Numbered from the stretch's first letter, positions 16,753 through 27,197 are shown. The stretch is DNA of 64,000 nt from Pectobacterium atrosepticum (GCA_019056595.1 CP036163.1:1-64000); one strand, 5' to 3'. The notes: a model not told the origin generated them from the sequence alone. Translations and numbers: made by a program.

Positions 16753-17484
16753 TTACTGCTGGAACCATTTTTTATAGATGGTCTCGTAAGTGCCATCCTG
16801 CTTGATTTTGCTGAGTGCATCGTTGAATTTTTTCAGCAGCTCATCGTTATTCTGGCGTACCGCGATGCCCAGACCGATACCGAAGTAATCTTTATCCGTT
16901 ACGTTTTCACCAACGGTAGCCAGCGTATCGTTCTGTTTCAGCCATTCGTTAACTACGGCGGTGTCACCGAATACTGCATCCAGACGGCCACTTTTCAGAT
17001 CCAGCACCGCATTCTGGTAGCTGTCGTAAGGCACCGCAGTAATTTCAGGATGTTTTTCCAGCAGATATTTCTGGTGAGTGCTGCCATTCTGCATCCCTAC
17101 ACGTTTGCCTTTCAGTGCAGCGACGTCGGCAACTTTGCCTTTCTGGGCGATAAACAGGGCGGCGTTATCATAATAAGGCTGACTGAATGACACCTGCTGC
17201 TGACGCTCCGGGGTGATATCCATCCCTGCGATGACGGCTTCAAAACGACGGAATTTCAGGCCAGGGATCAGGCTGTCGAAAGCCTGATTGCTGAACGTGC
17301 AGTTTGCCTGCATTTCTTTGCACAGTGCGTTAGCCAGATCGATATCAAAGCCCTGAATCTGGTTATTGGCATCAACAAATTCGAACGGAGGGTAGGAGGC
17401 TTCTGTCGCGAAACGGATAGTATCCGCGGCGTTAGCAGAGGCGGCACTCACTGCGAATAATGCTGCAACAATCAATTTTTTCAT
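16753..17484 (-). CDS. artI: Arginine/basic amino-acid binding protein ArtI
   Basis: Periplasmic binding protein of the Art system, 243 residues. A signal peptide (MKKLIVAALFAVSAASANA) precedes a solute-binding fold with RFATEASYPPFEFVD, IAGMDITPERQQQ and VFGDTAVVNEWL. It is a close paralogue of ArtJ. The open frame starts at 17508, but ATG at 17482-17484 gives the signal peptide directly and follows CAGGAAAA. It is between artP and artQ. Confidence 0.94.
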   Translation of the reverse strand: MKKLIVAALFAVSAASANAADTIRFATEASYPPFEFVDANNQIQGFDIDLANALCKEMQANCTFSNQAFDSLIPGLKFRRFEAVIAGMDITPERQQQVSFSQPYYDNAALFIAQKGKVADVAALKGKRVGMQNGSTHQKYLLEKHPEITAVPYDSYQNAVLDLKSGRLDAVFGDTAVVNEWLKQNDTLATVGENVTDKDYFGIGLGIAVRQNNDELLKKFNDALSKIKQDGTYETIYKKWFQQ

Positions 17485-17504
17485 TATTGTTTTCCTGATA
17501 GTAA

Positions 17505-18233
17505 TCAATGTGATAAATAACCAGCGAATTCAGGCGTCTGCGGCTGAGCAAAGTGCGTCGCATCGCCTTGTTCAACGATGCGGCCGTTTTCCATATAAAC
17601 CACTCGGCTGGCCGTTTTACGGGCAAACTCGACTTCGTGGGTCACGATCACCTGTGTAATGCCGGTTTGCGCCAATTCACGGATGATATTGACGACCTGA
17701 GCGGTAATCTCTGGATCTAATGCGGCAGTCGGCTCATCAAACAGCAAGACCTGAGGTTCCATCATCAGCGCACGAGCAATCGCGACACGTTGTTGCTGTC
17801 CACCAGAAAGATGGAGAGGAAATCGATCGGCAAAATCATTGAGGCGCAGGCGAGTCAGCAGCTTGTCTGCACGCGCTTTAGCTTCTTCCTTACTCAGCCC
17901 CAGCACGCGGCAAGGCGCTTCGATCAGGTTCTGCACCACGGTCAAATGTGGCCATAAATTATATTGCTGGAACACCATCCCGACGTTCTGACGCAGTTCA
18001 CGGATTGCGCCGTCGGAAGGCGTGCGCTGAAAATCAAACTGATTACCAGCGATGGAAAGCGTACCTGAGCGTGGCATTTCCAACAGGTTAAGAACGCGTA
18101 TCAGCGAACTCTTTCCCGCCCCGCTAGGACCGAGAAGCACCAGCGTTTCACCCGCAGGACAATCGAGGGTGATGTCAAATAGCGCCTGGTATGTGCCGTA
18201 GAAACAGTTAATGCCGTTTAGTTGAATACTCAT
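17505..18233 (-). CDS. artP: Arginine ABC transporter ATPase ArtP
   Basis: Cytosolic ATP-binding subunit, 242 residues as in E. coli. Walker A is GPSGAGKSS, the signature [15 protein letters not shown], Walker B VLLFDEP and the switch VTHEVEFA. The chosen ATG (18231-18233) gives [13 protein letters not shown], the E. coli N-terminus. An in-frame ATG seven codons upstream (18254) begins [12 protein letters not shown], a small duplication of the start. Neither ATG has a clear ribosome site. artI follows after 20 bp. An ArgR-like box lies upstream. Confidence 0.93.
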   Translation of the reverse strand: MSIQLNGINCFYGTYQALFDITLDCPAGETLVLLGPSGAGKSSLIRVLNLLEMPRSGTLSIAGNQFDFQRTPSDGAIRELRQNVGMVFQQYNLWPHLTVVQNLIEAPCRVLGLSKEEAKARADKLLTRLRLNDFADRFPLHLSGGQQQRVAIARALMMEPQVLLFDEPTAALDPEITAQVVNIIRELAQTGITQVIVTHEVEFARKTASRVVYMENGRIVEQGDATHFAQPQTPEFAGYLSH

Positions 18234-18277
18234 GCGTAATAATTGAATAGACATTGATGCGGCGAATGTTAACGTTG

Positions 18278-18295
18278 GCAGAATAGTTATGCAAT
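18278..18295. promoter_or_regulatory. ArgR-like box upstream of artP
   Basis: GCAGAATAGTTATGCAAT keeps GAAT and AT.CA of the ARG box with the correct 18-bp layout. A poor second box would fall at 18299-18316 with 3-bp spacing. It lies 45-62 bp before the artP start. Confidence 0.45.
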
Positions 18296-18390
18296 CACCG
18301 TGGGTTAAAATTTGCCAATAAGCGATTTATTGGTTAAATAATAGCACAAAATAGTGGTTTACGGCTTGAGGCCTGCTTTAGGAGAAACGA

Positions 18391-18714
18391 ATGCAATTAT
18401 CCACCACGCCCAATCTGGAAGGCTTCACCATTACTGAATATTGTGGCGTCGTAACCGGCGAAGCTATCTTGGGCGCGAATATCTTCCGTGACTTTTTCGC
18501 CAGTATCCGTGATGTGGTCGGCGGCCGTTCCGGTGCCTATGAGAAAGAGCTACGTAAGGCGCGGCAGATTGCGTTCAAAGAGCTACAGGAACAAGCTGAA
18601 GATTTAGGTGCGAATGCCATTGTCGGCATTGATCTTGACTATGAAACCGTTGGGAAGGATGGCAGCATGCTGATGGTGACCGTCAGCGGTACCGCAGTGA
18701 AGGTTCGCCGCTGA
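18391..18714 (+). CDS. ybjQ: YbjQ family protein
   Basis: A 107-residue cytosolic protein of the UPF0145/YbjQ family, which forms pentamers in known structures; a metal-related role has been proposed for the family. The conserved core is [20 protein letters not shown], then [15 protein letters not shown] and [15 protein letters not shown]. It matches E. coli YbjQ end to end. GGAGAAACGA precedes ATG. It is divergent from artP and 75 bp upstream of amiD on the same strand. Confidence 0.92.
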   Translation: MQLSTTPNLEGFTITEYCGVVTGEAILGANIFRDFFASIRDVVGGRSGAYEKELRKARQIAFKELQEQAEDLGANAIVGIDLDYETVGKDGSMLMVTVSGTAVKVRR

Positions 18715-18789
18715 GGATGGAAGTCGCTTGTATAGAGGGTGAAGTGGTAAAGCGATGTGGCGCAAAAGACACATAAGAGTGGAATAACG

Positions 18790-19617
18790 ATGTTTAAATG
18801 GGTGAGTTGCATAGCGTTGGGGTTGTTGGCGGGCTGCCAGGCGCCGTCTTCGTTGCAGGAACAGCATAATTATGTACTGGAGACCGCGTTGCAGTCGCGG
18901 GCGCAGGAATCCCGTATCCGCTTTTTGGTGATTCACTACACGGCGGAAGATTTTGCCACCTCGTTGAATATTCTGACGGACGATCACGTCAGCGCCCATT
19001 ATCTTATTCCGGCACATCCGCCGTTGCAGCACGGCAAGCCGCTTGCGTGGAAACTGGTGCCTGAATCTCAGGCTGCCTGGCATGCAGGGGCGAGCAGTTG
19101 GCGTGGGTTTAGTCGACTGAATAATTCCTCGATTGGTATTGAGATCGAAAACGCGGGCTATCAGCGCACGTTAACCGGCTATACGTGGGCACCGTTCCCC
19201 ACCTCGCAGATTCAGCTCGTGACCGCAATTGCTCGTGATATTGTCGAACGTTACCAGATTGCACCACAGAACGTGGTGGCGCACAGCGATATTGCCCCAC
19301 AGCGGAAACAAGACCCCGGCCCACTCTTCCCTTGGCGGATGCTGGCGCAAGCTGGCGTTGGTGCCTGGCCGGAGGCACGTCGGGTTACGTTTTATTTAAA
19401 GGGACGGCAATCGACAGAACCGGTGGATGAAGCCATTTTGCTGGAAAAATTGTCGCGTTACGGCTATTCGGTGCCGGAAACGATGACGGCACGCGAGAAG
19501 CGGCAGGTGATTGCCGCTTTCCAGATGCATTTTCGTCCTGAGAATTATCAAGGCCAGCCAGACGCGCAGAGTGAGGCGATCGTTGATGCGTTGCTGGAAA
19601 AATACAGCCGCCGCTAA
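18790..19617 (+). CDS. amiD: N-acetylmuramoyl-L-alanine amidase AmiD (lipoprotein)
   Basis: Outer-membrane-anchored zinc amidase that cuts the bond between N-acetylmuramic acid and L-alanine, acting on anhydro and normal muropeptides. The 275-residue precursor has a lipoprotein signal with lipobox LLAGC (C16). The Amidase_2 domain shows the zinc motif VIHYTAEDF and later [21 protein letters not shown]-terminal peptidoglycan-binding-like domain ([11 protein letters not shown]) ends the protein. The open frame begins at 18757, but ATG at 18790 yields the lipoprotein signal. Its stop overlaps that of convergent ybjT by three bases. Confidence 0.93.
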   Translation: MFKWVSCIALGLLAGCQAPSSLQEQHNYVLETALQSRAQESRIRFLVIHYTAEDFATSLNILTDDHVSAHYLIPAHPPLQHGKPLAWKLVPESQAAWHAGASSWRGFSRLNNSSIGIEIENAGYQRTLTGYTWAPFPTSQIQLVTAIARDIVERYQIAPQNVVAHSDIAPQRKQDPGPLFPWRMLAQAGVGAWPEARRVTFYLKGRQSTEPVDEAILLEKLSRYGYSVPETMTAREKRQVIAAFQMHFRPENYQGQPDAQSEAIVDALLEKYSRR

Positions 19618-21050
19618 ACCGTTTCCTTCTCTGCCAGCTTCGCAATACGGGCCGCCATGCCACGGAAGATAAACAGGTGAGCGGGCATCATTAGAAACCA
19701 GTAGACCAGCCCGTTAAACCCGGAAGGGTGCCAGCGGGCGCGCACATCTACGGTTCGGTGAGTGCCTTTGTCCGTGATAGTAAAATTGAGTTTACCCAGC
19801 CCCGGTGCTTTCATGCCGAATAGCAGTACCAGTTGGCGCTGTGGCTTGATCGAAATCACCTTCCAACTGTCAATCTTGTCGCCGACCTCCAGCGTTGGGC
19901 GGTCGGGGCGTCCGTAAGTCACACCGTTGCCGCAGAGATCGTCCAGCCGGGCGCGGATATTCCAGAGCGTATTGGCGTAAAAATAGCCTTCCTTGCCCCC
20001 AACCTGCTGGATCACTTGCCAGAGTGCTTGGCTGGATGCAGACGTTTCAAGCGTATGGCCCGCCTGTTTGGGGTAAAAGCCGTAATTCGGCTTCCAACGT
20101 GCACGTACTTCGGTATCGTCGCCCCAGTCAGCCTGCTGTCCGCTCTCCATTTCGCTTTGCAGCGTGGTGCGCACGGCGTCATCAAAGCTAATCAGCTTTT
20201 GTGGAATCAATGCCTGTAGTTCGCAGCCATCGGCCTGCAAATCGTGTTTTAACCCCTGAATCAGGGCACGAGCGATGGACGGAGGAACTGATGTCACCAG
20301 ATGTAAAAACCAGACAGACACCAGATGCGTGGGCATGGGAACCGGGATCAGCAATCTGCGCTTGCCGCTGATCTGAATGAAGCGCTCGAACATCGTTTGA
20401 TAGCTGATGTATTCGGGGCCTGCCGCATCCATAATGCGATTTTCTGTCGCAGGGTGATGCGCAATGTTGATCAGATAAACCAGCAGGTTTTCCAGCGCAA
20501 TCGGCGACGATTTAGAGCGCACCCAGCGCGGCGGGGTCAGCACCGGCAGGTTATAGACCATGTCGCGCATGATCTCGAACGCCGCCGACCCAGTCCCGAT
20601 AATAATACCCGCGCGCAGCTCCGTGACAGGAATCCCACTACTGCGTAAGACATCACCGGTGATCTGGCGTGCCAGCATATGCGGTGAGGTATCATCCTTC
20701 GCCTGAAGCGACCCCAGATAGATAATCTGCTTTACGCTGCTGGAGGTGAGTGCCAGCAACAGATTCATGGCCACCATGCGCTCTTTGGCGACGAAATCCG
20801 CGCCGTCGCCCATGCTGTGCACCAGATAATAGAGCGTTTCCGCCCCCCACAGACCATTAGGCAGGCTTTCTGGCTTAGTGAGGTCAACCTGCTGACAGTC
20901 GACGCCCGGCCAGTTCCGCGACGCGAGGGATTCGATATTCCGACCGGCAGCAATCACCCGGTTGCCCTGCTTGCTCAAGCGTTCGGTTAAATGGCGGCCA
21001 ATGTAGCCAGTTGCGCCCAGAATCAGAATCGGGGCTGAGGGGGATGTCAT
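19614..21050 (-). CDS. ybjT: YbjT, NAD(P)-binding SDR-like protein with DUF2867 domain
   Basis: Predicted nucleotide-diphosphate-sugar epimerase-like protein of unknown substrate. The 478 residues begin with a Rossmann motif ([12 protein letters not shown], about residues 10-21) and an atypical SDR domain, with [14 protein letters not shown] and [19 protein letters not shown]-terminal DUF2867 part holds [15 protein letters not shown] and ends near the membrane-like [11 protein letters not shown]. It follows E. coli YbjT (476 aa). ATG at 21050 gives [12 protein letters not shown], with GTGGAG upstream; an in-frame TTG exists at 21071. In E. coli ltaE and poxB lie between it and hcr; both are absent here. 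Confidence 0.9.
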   Translation of the reverse strand: MTSPSAPILILGATGYIGRHLTERLSKQGNRVIAAGRNIESLASRNWPGVDCQQVDLTKPESLPNGLWGAETLYYLVHSMGDGADFVAKERMVAMNLLLALTSSSVKQIIYLGSLQAKDDTSPHMLARQITGDVLRSSGIPVTELRAGIIIGTGSAAFEIMRDMVYNLPVLTPPRWVRSKSSPIALENLLVYLINIAHHPATENRIMDAAGPEYISYQTMFERFIQISGKRRLLIPVPMPTHLVSVWFLHLVTSVPPSIARALIQGLKHDLQADGCELQALIPQKLISFDDAVRTTLQSEMESGQQADWGDDTEVRARWKPNYGFYPKQAGHTLETSASSQALWQVIQQVGGKEGYFYANTLWNIRARLDDLCGNGVTYGRPDRPTLEVGDKIDSWKVISIKPQRQLVLLFGMKAPGLGKLNFTITDKGTHRTVDVRARWHPSGFNGLVYWFLMMPAHLFIFRGMAARIAKLAEKETV

Positions 21051-21089
21051 ACGCCAGCGGCTCCACAGCAAAATATAACCATGGCTTAC

Positions 21090-21215
21090 TATATCCTAAA
21101 TAATTCGAGTTGCGTGAAGGCGGCAACCGCATGAACCCTAGGAGCTTACTCAAGTAAGTGACTGGGGTGAGTAAGGGAAGCCAACGCACAAGCAATTTGA
21201 AGGATTACGGATATA
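21090..21215. repeat. ERIC element, 126 bp (standard length)
   Basis: Its ends are TATATCCTAAATAATTCGAG and GAAGGATTACGGATATA. The core CCTAGGAGCTTACTCAAGTA, then AGTGACTGGGGTGAG, matches the classical ERIC primer sites. The length agrees with the 127-bp consensus. It lies between ybjT and hcr and gives the reference against which the other forms in this window can be read. Confidence 0.93.
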
Positions 21216-21317
21216 ACGGGGAACGACGAAAAGTGTGCGATAACAAGGCGTAATTTAACATGGCCTACCTGCCCGATAGCCGTGCTACCGAGCAGAAGGA
21301 GGTAAAACGGGGGAATA

Positions 21318-22343
21318 TCAGGCCAGAACAGTATCGCCTTGTAGCTGGCAGCTACAGGCCAGAACATAGCCTTGCTCGATCTCGGCAGGCGTCAGCGTCA
21401 TGGTGCTGGTAGTGGTGTATTTACCGGACAGCACGCGGGTTTTACAACTCCCACACACCCCAGCACGGCAGGCGGCGAGAACGTGCACCTTATTGGCTTC
21501 CAGTGCGGCCAGCAGGCTGATACCCACCGGAACACGCAGATTCTTCAGCGGACGGCTGATGGTCAGCGTGATCTGATCGGCGTCTTCATCCACCACTTCA
21601 TCAGTCGGGCGGAACTGCTCTTTAAAGATGCGATTTGACGCCACGCCAAGCTGCTGACTCAGCGTTTCAATCTGGTTCATATATGGCGCAGGGCCGCAGG
21701 TCATGACGGTGCGGTTGGTGATATCCGGCACGCGTTCGACGAGCAGGTCGCCGCTGATGCGTCCGGCGAGGAAACCGGGCGCGGCGTCAAATTCTGCCAT
21801 CAGCGTCAGATGCAATTGCTGCGGGTAGCGCTGCACCAGATCTTGCCATTCGCTGGCGAAGATCACCTGCTGTGGGTTGCGCACGTTGAAAATGATGTGG
21901 ATATCGATTTGCGGCTTGTTTGCCAGCAGCCAGCGGCACATCGACATAATCGGCGTGACGCCGCAGCCTGCTGCTGCCATCAGGTAGCGATCGCTGACCG
22001 CGTTGGCGCAGGTAAATTCGCCCTGTGCATCGGACAGCCACAGATAGTCACCAATTTTTAGCGTTTGGGTCAGCCAGCGGGAGCCAACGCCGTCGTCCAG
22101 CCTTCTTACCGTCAAGGTAATAAAGCGGCTGAGGCCCGGCGAAGAGGAGATCGTATAAGCCCGTAGCGTCTCTTCGCTGTTAGCAATGCTGACTAGCGCA
22201 TATTGACCCGGCTGATACGGATAAAAATCATGATTAACCAGTGAAATTGTCCAGACATCCGGGGTTTCCTGGGTAATCGAGTGCACCTGCATGCGGTTAG
22301 AACAAAGCGGTGTCGGCCCAGCGTGTGGTACTGGCATCGTCAT
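21318..22343 (-). CDS. hcr: NADH oxidoreductase Hcr
   Basis: Electron-transfer partner of hybrid cluster protein: takes electrons from NADH through FAD and a 2Fe-2S centre and passes them to Hcp. The 341 residues show the FAD-binding LRAYTISSSPG, the NAD-binding AAGCGVTPIMSMCRW and TCGPAPYM, and a C-terminal plant-type ferredoxin domain with CRAGVCGSCKTRV and LACSC. E. coli Hcr has 322 residues, so there are small insertions. ATG at 22343 is preceded by GGAG on the minus strand. It lies 139 bp behind hcp, almost surely in one operon. Confidence 0.94.
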   Translation of the reverse strand: MTMPVPHAGPTPLCSNRMQVHSITQETPDVWTISLVNHDFYPYQPGQYALVSIANSEETLRAYTISSSPGLSRFITLTVRRLDDGVGSRWLTQTLKIGDYLWLSDAQGEFTCANAVSDRYLMAAAGCGVTPIMSMCRWLLANKPQIDIHIIFNVRNPQQVIFASEWQDLVQRYPQQLHLTLMAEFDAAPGFLAGRISGDLLVERVPDITNRTVMTCGPAPYMNQIETLSQQLGVASNRIFKEQFRPTDEVVDEDADQITLTISRPLKNLRVPVGISLLAALEANKVHVLAACRAGVCGSCKTRVLSGKYTTTSTMTLTPAEIEQGYVLACSCQLQGDTVLA

Positions 22344-22482
22344 AGTCAATCTCCATAACAAACGGATACGGTGAAGCGTGTAAAGATAGCGGCCCATGAT
22401 TAGCAGGGCTTAGCGTGAAGCATCAATGCCGACACTTCACGCTGCGTGACGAGGAACGCGCTCCTCCGTCCGCGTTGATTCA

Positions 22483-24135
22483 TCAAGCGGCCAGAATGGT
22501 GTTCATGTCCTGTTCAACGGTGGTAATCGCCCGCATACCGAATTTGTCGTTCAGAATGGCAAGCAGGTTGTCCGTCAGGAAGCCCGGTGCAGTTGGCCCG
22601 GTGTAAATATTTTTCACGCCAAGAGACAGCAGGGTAAGCAGGATGACAATCGCTTTCTGTTCAAACCAAGACAGCACCAGACTAAGCGGCAGATCGTTGA
22701 CGCCACAGCCCAGTTTTTCCGCCAATTTAACGGCCAGAATAATTGCCGCATAGGCGTCGTTACATTGACCAACATCCAGCAGACGTGGCAGGCCTTCCAG
22801 CGTACCGAAATCCAGTTTGTTGAAGCGGTATTTACCGCATGCCAGCGTCATGATCAGGCAATCCTGCGGGACGCTCAGCGTGAAGTCAGTGAAGTAGCTG
22901 CGTTCTTCACGGCTGCCGTCACATCCGCCAACCAGAAAGACGTGGCGCAGTTTTTTCTGTGCAACCAGGTCGATGACGGTATCTGCGGCGCTCAGCAACG
23001 TTTCACGACCAAAGCCGACGGTGATCATGTGCTCGATTTCGCTGTATGGGAAACCCGCCAGACCTTGTGCCTGTTCGATAACCGAACTGAAATCGTCACC
23101 TTCCAGATGGTTCACGCCCGGCCAGCCTACGATGCTGCGCGTCCAGATGCGATCGCCGTAGTTGCCCACGTTCGGGTCGATAATACAGTTAGACGTCATG
23201 ACGATCGCGCCAGGGAATTTGGCAAACTCGGTTTGTTGGTTTTGCCAGCCGCTGCCGTAGTTACCTGCCAGATGCTTGAATTTTTTCAGCTCTGGGTAAC
23301 CATGTGCAGGCAGCATCTCGCCGTGCGTATAAATATTCACGCCAGTGCCTTCGGTTTGCTCTAGCAGCATGCGCAGGTCTTTCAGGTCATGACCTGAAAT
23401 CAGAATGGCTTTACCCGCAATCGGGCGTACGTTAACGGAGGTTGGCTGTGGGTGACCGTAAGCGTCGGTTTCGCCATGATCGAGGATTGCCATGACGTTA
23501 AAGTTCATTTTACCGATGCCCATTGCGTTGTTCAGCAAGGTATCGACGTCGGTTGGCTGTGTGCCCAGCCATGCCATGAAAGCATGATATTCGGCATAGA
23601 TAGCGTTGTCATATTGACCAAGAACATGGGCGTGTTCCATGTAGGCCGCTGCGCCTTTCAGGCCGTAGAGGTTGAGCATACGCAAGCCGTGGACGTCATC
23701 ACCCACGATGGCTTTATCGCTGTCCAGCGCAAAATCCTCTGCCTGTTGCAGTAAGGTCGGAATATCGTTGCCTGCCAGTTGCAGCGCTGCCATCGGGTGA
23801 TCTACGGTCGCCGTGGCATCGTGCAGACGGCAGCGAACTGCTAGCGACTCACGCAGTGTAATGGCTTCCTGTGCGTAGCCAATAATACGTTGGGAATCGA
23901 AGTTAACGTTGGTCAACGTAGAGAAGAAAGCGCGTGGTGCAAAGTTATCGACATCATGATCGATAATATCCAGTTCGCGTGCTTTCAGCGCCCAGGCAGA
24001 AAGCCCTTGCAGCACAGCCACCAGCAGGTCTTGCAGATCGGAGGTTTCTGCGGTTTTGCCGCACATGCCCTGCGCGTAAGAGCAGCCGTTTCCAACAGGG
24101 GTACGAATCGTTTGTTCACATTGCACACAAAACAT
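22483..24135 (-). CDS. hcp: Hydroxylamine reductase / hybrid cluster protein Hcp
   Basis: Anaerobic cytosolic protein that reduces nitric oxide (and hydroxylamine) and can drive protein S-nitrosylation. The 550 residues match E. coli Hcp in length. N-terminal cysteines C3, C6, C18 and C25 ([23 protein letters not shown]) hold the 4Fe-4S cluster. Hybrid-cluster ligands lie in [21 protein letters not shown] segments (here [16 protein letters not shown]), [16 protein letters not shown] and LACGKYRFN. NsrR- and FNR-like sites lie just upstream, in keeping with its known control by nitric oxide and low oxygen. Confidence 0.96.
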   Translation of the reverse strand: MFCVQCEQTIRTPVGNGCSYAQGMCGKTAETSDLQDLLVAVLQGLSAWALKARELDIIDHDVDNFAPRAFFSTLTNVNFDSQRIIGYAQEAITLRESLAVRCRLHDATATVDHPMAALQLAGNDIPTLLQQAEDFALDSDKAIVGDDVHGLRMLNLYGLKGAAAYMEHAHVLGQYDNAIYAEYHAFMAWLGTQPTDVDTLLNNAMGIGKMNFNVMAILDHGETDAYGHPQPTSVNVRPIAGKAILISGHDLKDLRMLLEQTEGTGVNIYTHGEMLPAHGYPELKKFKHLAGNYGSGWQNQQTEFAKFPGAIVMTSNCIIDPNVGNYGDRIWTRSIVGWPGVNHLEGDDFSSVIEQAQGLAGFPYSEIEHMITVGFGRETLLSAADTVIDLVAQKKLRHVFLVGGCDGSREERSYFTDFTLSVPQDCLIMTLACGKYRFNKLDFGTLEGLPRLLDVGQCNDAYAAIILAVKLAEKLGCGVNDLPLSLVLSWFEQKAIVILLTLLSLGVKNIYTGPTAPGFLTDNLLAILNDKFGMRAITTVEQDMNTILAA

Positions 24136-24152
24136 GATGACTTCCTTTTTTA

Positions 24153-24175
24153 AAGTTGCATTTTAAATGCTTGTT
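24153..24175. promoter_or_regulatory. NsrR-like operator upstream of hcp
   Basis: An 11-1-11 inverted repeat, left arm AAGTTGCATTT and right arm AAATGCTTGTT, fits the NsrR pattern (AAGATGCATTT and its complement); the arms agree at eight of eleven positions. It ends 18 bp before the hcp ATG, close to the expected transcription start. A second half-site, TAATGCAACTT, is at 24216-24226. Confidence 0.7.
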
Positions 24176-24235
24176 TAAAGCATAGTGTCAGCCGAGGCAG
24201 GTAAAAAGGCTTTTTTAATGCAACTTTAGGTAAAT

Positions 24236-24249
24236 TTGATTTAGCGCAA
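24236..24249. promoter_or_regulatory. FNR-like site upstream of hcp
   Basis: TTGATTTAGCGCAA matches the FNR consensus TTGAT, four bases, ATCAA at eight of ten positions. A possible -10 (TATGCT on the minus strand, 24179-24184) would put it near -70, a class I position. Confidence 0.5.
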
Positions 24250-24324
24250 GTTTGGTGATGGGCAATGAAAATCACTCTCAATCACAGCCCATAAACGAGG
24301 GAGAAAACGACGATGAATGTGCAC

Positions 24325-25224
24325 TTATGAGGAAAATAACGCCATCAGTATCGGTGCCGCGAGACTTAATAAGAAACCATGTACGATGGCAGCAGGCACG
24401 ATATCAATACCCGCACTGCGTTGTAAAACCGGCAGCGTGAAATCCATCGACGTCGCACCACAAAGGCCTAATGCACATGAGCGATTGCGCTGTGCTAGCG
24501 CAGGAATCAGCATAATAGCCAGCAACTCGCGGGCCAGATCGTTGAAAAATGCCGCGCTGCCGATGACGGGGCCAAGGGCGTCGGTCAGCAGAATGCCTGA
24601 CAGCGAATACCATCCGTAGCCGGATGCCATCGCCAGACCGGTTTTCAGCGGTAGTCCCAGAACCCATGCGGCAAGCAGGCCGCCACCGAGTGCGCTGATA
24701 CCCACGATGAGCGCGATAACCAAACCGCGACGGTTTAATACTATCTGGCGTAATGTCATCCCGCTGTTACGCAGTTGAACGCCCACCAAAAATAGCAGAA
24801 AGATCAGTGCATATTCGCTGCCTTTGCTGGCGTGAGTGAACCCAGACCATTGTGTTAAACCGAGCAAAAAGCCCGCGAAGACCACGCCACAGAGTTTGAA
24901 CGATTCAAGGATCATATGCAGTCGGGAAGGCGGTGCGGCGTCTTTGAATTTGCTGTGCCACGCGCTGCGTTTTTCCCATAGCCACAGCGCAATACCGTTT
25001 GCCGCGACAATGCAGAATGCGAATACGGCGGTGTAGCGAAAGATCAGTAACAAATTGCTGCTGAGGTTTTCCAGAAAGGCCAGACTAATCCCCATTAAAA
25101 ACAGAATAACGTACACCATCCAACTCAGCAGTTGGTTAATCAACAGTAATGTTTTTTTGGCACGCAGCGGCACTAGATAGCCAATGATGAGCGGTAATAA
25201 AATAATTAATAATCCTGAATACAT
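24325..25224 (-). CDS. lysO: L-lysine exporter LysO (YbjE)
   Basis: Inner-membrane exporter for L-lysine and its toxic analogue thialysine. The 299-residue protein has about eight hydrophobic helices in two halves, with LLLFLVGVQLRNSGMTL, MASGYGWYSLSGILLTDALG, SAAFFNDLARELLAIMLIP and ALGLCGATSMDFTLPVLQR near-identical to E. coli YbjE. The open frame begins at 25302, but ATG at 25224 gives MYSGLLIILLPLIIGYL, the E. coli-like N-terminus, with AGGA about 13 bases upstream. The upstream gene in E. coli, aqpZ, is absent. Confidence 0.93.
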   Translation of the reverse strand: MYSGLLIILLPLIIGYLVPLRAKKTLLLINQLLSWMVYVILFLMGISLAFLENLSSNLLLIFRYTAVFAFCIVAANGIALWLWEKRSAWHSKFKDAAPPSRLHMILESFKLCGVVFAGFLLGLTQWSGFTHASKGSEYALIFLLFLVGVQLRNSGMTLRQIVLNRRGLVIALIVGISALGGGLLAAWVLGLPLKTGLAMASGYGWYSLSGILLTDALGPVIGSAAFFNDLARELLAIMLIPALAQRNRSCALGLCGATSMDFTLPVLQRSAGIDIVPAAIVHGFLLSLAAPILMALFSS

Positions 25225-25532
25225 CACAGAATTGATGTCCTTACGCGAGAAAAACGGCACTAACCCGTATTTTAGGATTTGCGGGGGGCCGTAGTTAAAC
25301 AATGAGGCTTTTCTTCTTCATTCTACCCCGATAGGCGTCGACGCGACGGGAATGCAAACCGTGCGTCAACAACATCGTGGGATTCATCGGCTACACTTGG
25401 CGGGAAGAAAAACGATAATCTATTAAAATTAAACAAATTATCGGAGCGAGTAAAGCGCTGACTGGCAGGATATTCTACGTGATGGAGATCTTGCCAGCAG
25501 AAACCCGCAGGTAGCCGCTACAGGAGAGAAGA
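25225..25532. other. Intergenic region between divergent lysO and ybjD
   Basis: This 308-bp region holds promoters for both genes. It is the place where E. coli has aqpZ. I looked for a lysine riboswitch and for tandem ArgR boxes and saw neither. Confidence 0.45.
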
Positions 25533-27197
25533 ATGCATCTGGAAAGTATTGAAATCCTGGGGTTTCGGGGAATTAATCGTCTGTCGCTGACACTGGACGA
25601 GAATAACGTGCTGATTGGGGAGAACGCCTGGGGGAAATCGAGCCTGCTGGATGCGCTTTCGCTGCTGCTGGCGCCGACATTGCCGCTTTATCATTTTGAT
25701 ATGCAGGACTTTCATTTTACCCCGGGGGATGAAAACAGTCGGGAAAAGCACCTTCAGATTATTTTCACTTTTTGCGAGACGGCGCCCGGCCACCATTTAT
25801 CCCCTCGCTATCGTTCGCTTAGCCCAGTTTGGGTGGAGGGAAATGAGTCGCTATACCGCGTTTTTTATCGGCTGGAAGGTGAGGTGGACGAAAGCCAGTC
25901 AGTCTTCACCTGGCGCAGCTTTCTGGACGCCGACGGGCATCCGATACCGCTGGATAATATTGATGAACTGGCCAGAGAAATCATCCGCCTGCATCCGGTA
26001 TTGCGGCTGCGCGATGCGCGCTTTATGCGGCGTCTGCGCTCCGGGACGCTGGCGGCGACGTTAGATAACAGCAATGAAAAACTGGCTCAGCAGTTTGAGC
26101 AACTGATACGTGAGTTGGTGCAAAACCCGCAGAAGCTGACGGATAAAGAGCTGCGTCAGGGCTTAGTGGCGATGCAGCAACTGCTGGAGCACTATTTTTC
26201 CGAGCAGAATGCTACGGGTAACGACCGACGTCATCATCGCCATGCGCGAACACACAATGGTAAATCGTGGCGATCGCTGGACAACATCAACCGCCTGATT
26301 GCCGATCCCAATAGCCGCAGTAGCCGAATTATCCTGCTAGAGCTGTTTTCTACGCTGCTACAGGCGAAAGGTTCAGTGGTGTTGGATCCCCATGCTCGTC
26401 CGCTCTTGCTGATTGAAGACCCAGAAACCCGGCTGCATCCGATTATGCTGTCCGTTGCCTGGGGGCTACTGACGCAACTGCCGCTCCAGAAAGTCACGAC
26501 AACCAACTCAGGAGAGCTGCTGTCGCTGGTGCCAATGGAGCAGGTGTGCCGTCTGGTGCGGGAATCTTCACGGGTTGCGACGTACCGCATTGGTCGTCAG
26601 GGTATGAATGCGGAAGATAGCCGGCGTATTGCGTTTCATATTCGTCTGAATCGACCTGCTTCTCTCTTTGCTCGCTGTTGGCTGCTGGTGGAAGGGGAGA
26701 CTGAAGTCTGGATGTTGAATGAACTCGCGCGTCAATGCGGCCATCATTTTGAGGCGGAAGGGGTAAAAGTGATTGAATTTGCCCAGTCGGGCCTCCGGCC
26801 ATTGTTGAAATTCGCGCGCCGTATGGGGATTGAATGGCATGTGCTGGTCGATGGTGACGATGCGGGGAAAAAATATGCGGCGACGGCAAGAAGCCAGCTA
26901 ATCGTACAGGATGAAAGTGAGCGAGATCATCTGACCGTCTTGCCTGCATCGGACATGGAGCACTACATGTATCGTGAGGGGTTCAGTCAGGTTTATCACC
27001 GCATTGCACAATTACCGGAGAAAGTGCCGCTATCGATGCACAAAGTCATCATTAGGGCTATCCATCGGTCATCCAAACCCGACTTGGCGATTGAAGTGGC
27101 AATGGAGGCCGCAACGATGGGCAGCGATGCCATCCCTCCACTCATTCGCGGTATGTTCTCTCGCGTGCTATGGCTCGCTCGAGGGCGTGCAGATTAA
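25533..27197 (+). CDS. ybjD: YbjD, OLD-family ATP-dependent endonuclease-like protein
   Basis: Member of the overcoming-lysogenisation-defect (OLD) family: an ABC-type ATPase joined to a Toprim nuclease domain. The 554 residues match E. coli YbjD (552 aa). Walker A is IGENAWGKSSLLDAL (about residues 28-42), the ABC-type Walker B is LLLIEDPETRLHP, and the Toprim glutamate and aspartates are in LLVEGETEVWML and VLVDGDDAGKKY. The biological role is not settled; OLD proteins include phage-defence nucleases. GGAGAGAAG precedes ATG. In E. coli ybjX and macAB follow; they are absent here. Confidence 0.9.
   Translation: MHLESIEILGFRGINRLSLTLDENNVLIGENAWGKSSLLDALSLLLAPTLPLYHFDMQDFHFTPGDENSREKHLQIIFTFCETAPGHHLSPRYRSLSPVWVEGNESLYRVFYRLEGEVDESQSVFTWRSFLDADGHPIPLDNIDELAREIIRLHPVLRLRDARFMRRLRSGTLAATLDNSNEKLAQQFEQLIRELVQNPQKLTDKELRQGLVAMQQLLEHYFSEQNATGNDRRHHRHARTHNGKSWRSLDNINRLIADPNSRSSRIILLELFSTLLQAKGSVVLDPHARPLLLIEDPETRLHPIMLSVAWGLLTQLPLQKVTTTNSGELLSLVPMEQVCRLVRESSRVATYRIGRQGMNAEDSRRIAFHIRLNRPASLFARCWLLVEGETEVWMLNELARQCGHHFEAEGVKVIEFAQSGLRPLLKFARRMGIEWHVLVDGDDAGKKYAATARSQLIVQDESERDHLTVLPASDMEHYMYREGFSQVYHRIAQLPEKVPLSMHKVIIRAIHRSSKPDLAIEVAMEAATMGSDAIPPLIRGMFSRVLWLARGRAD

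Noticed and set aside
25225-25532. Possible lysine riboswitch or ArgR boxes before lysO
   Set aside because: The characteristic riboswitch motifs and ARG boxes were looked for and not seen.
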